DNA of 5,316 nucleotides, taken from the NCBI GenBank assembly GCA_021824055.1, contig JAKALV010000237.1, positions 1 through 5,316 of the forward strand, written 5' to 3'. This stretch comes from Acidobacteriota bacterium (GTDB lineage: Bacteria > Acidobacteriota > Vicinamibacteria > Vicinamibacterales > SCN-69-37). Positions within the stretch are counted from its first letter, which is position 1; every line of letters begins with the position of its first letter. This document shows, one piece after another, positions 4,772 to 5,316 of this stretch. Made by a program: the position numbers and the translations under genes. Below the pieces are notes generated by a model. That model was not told the origin of the DNA, searched no databases, and worked only from the letters and a program-made list of their open reading frames with translations.

Positions 4772-5316
4772 TCAGTTCTGTTTTTGTCCCAGCGCCGCGT
4801 CGATCGCCTGCTGGAACTGCTCGAACGGATACGCGCCCGGCAGTTTCGTCAGCGGCTTCATCTGGTTGTTGCCGTCGATCAGGCCGACGAGGAAGAACGG
4901 CGTGCCTTCGGCGCCCATCGAGATCGCGAACGCGGTGGACTGGCGAATCGCCGCGGAGTACTTGTCGGCCGCCACGCACGCGGAGAACGCGCTCATGTTC
5001 AGCCCCGCCTGTTGCGCCACAGACTGCAGTTCGGCCGGCGTGTGCGAGCCCGCCTTGCTGAACAGACGCGGGTGCAGATTCCAGAACTTGCCCTGCTCGG
5101 CCGCGCAATGCGCCGCGACGTGCGCGCGAATCGACTCGGGATGCAGCTGGTCGATGGGGAAGTCACGGAAGGCGTAGCGGATCCGGTTTGTCTGGATGTA
5201 CGCCGCCTCGATTTGGGGCATCACCTGCGTGAAGTGCCGGATGCAGTACGGGCATTCATAGTCGGAATATTCGACCAGCACAACCGGCGACGTCGTTGAT
5301 CCCTTGAACGGCCCGC
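4772..5316 (-). CDS. DsbA-like thiol:disulfide oxidoreductase, N-terminus beyond the window
   Basis: The C-terminal 180 residues of a DsbA-family thioredoxin-fold protein (Thioredoxin_4 type). The frame stays open to the right edge as GPFKGSTTSPVVLVEYSDYE, the usual 'G...GspxApVtlvEysDyeCPyC' entry, so GTG 5281 is not the true start. The active site is CPYC (5243-5254), followed by YAFRDFPIDQLHPES, CAAEQGKFWNLHPRLF and the cis-proline loop GTPFFLVG. These proteins oxidise, or sometimes reduce or isomerise, cysteine pairs in exported proteins. The signal peptide or anchor would lie outside the window. Two further cysteines (in AAHCA and FSACVA) occupy positions where some DsbA-like proteins hold a second, structural disulfide. 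The gene ends in TGA at 4772-4774, convergent with vapC. Functional direction and redox partner cannot be decided here. Confidence 0.93.
   Translation of the reverse strand, partial: GPFKGSTTSPVVLVEYSDYECPYCIRHFTQVMPQIEAAYIQTNRIRYAFRDFPIDQLHPESIRAHVAAHCAAEQGKFWNLHPRLFSKAGSHTPAELQSVAQQAGLNMSAFSACVAADKYSAAIRQSTAFAISMGAEGTPFFLVGLIDGNNQMKPLTKLPGAYPFEQFQQAIDAALGQKQN

Overview
The window is GC-rich, densely coded bacterial DNA with strong G/C bias at third codon positions. The mix of genes suggests a soil-type genome, possibly an Acidobacteriota (Vicinamibacteria-like) or similar high-GC lineage. No marker gene fixes the taxon, so this is a guess from style.

Layout from left to right. (1) Positions 1-326 hold the C-terminal end of a zinc-type medium-chain alcohol dehydrogenase/quinone oxidoreductase on the + strand. 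(2) A 67-residue single-pass membrane protein follows (356-559, +). (3) A 134-bp imperfect palindrome (577-710) lies between convergent genes and forms the last codons and stop codon of the next gene. (4) A minus-strand block runs serine hydrolase (2580-3785, secreted) -> amidase-signature enzyme (1141-2433) -> single-domain rhodanese (674-1138). The last two are only 2 bp apart and are almost certainly co-transcribed. (5) On the + strand, 3799-4604 is a toxin-antitoxin relic zone. It holds a start-less fragment resembling a DUF4258 protein, a ribbon-helix-helix antitoxin that has lost its N-terminus and start codon, and an intact VapC-type PIN-domain toxin overlapping the antitoxin stop by 4 bp. 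(6) A 167-bp convergent intergenic region follows, with a GC-rich hairpin and a 27-bp tandem repeat. (7) The 3' part of a DsbA-like thiol:disulfide oxidoreductase (4772-5316, -) runs off the right edge.

Functionally these look like independent small units: an export-linked hydrolase next to a cytoplasmic amidase and sulfurtransferase, and an eroding toxin-antitoxin locus. No complete new system is visible. The most unusual points are the palindrome that ends the rhodanese gene, the intact toxin beside an antitoxin that appears unable to start, and the unannotated gene fragment just upstream of it. Two promoter-proximal sequences (before the small membrane protein and the serine hydrolase) have a TAGAYT element 8-9 nt from the ATG and no Shine-Dalgarno, hinting at leaderless transcripts.
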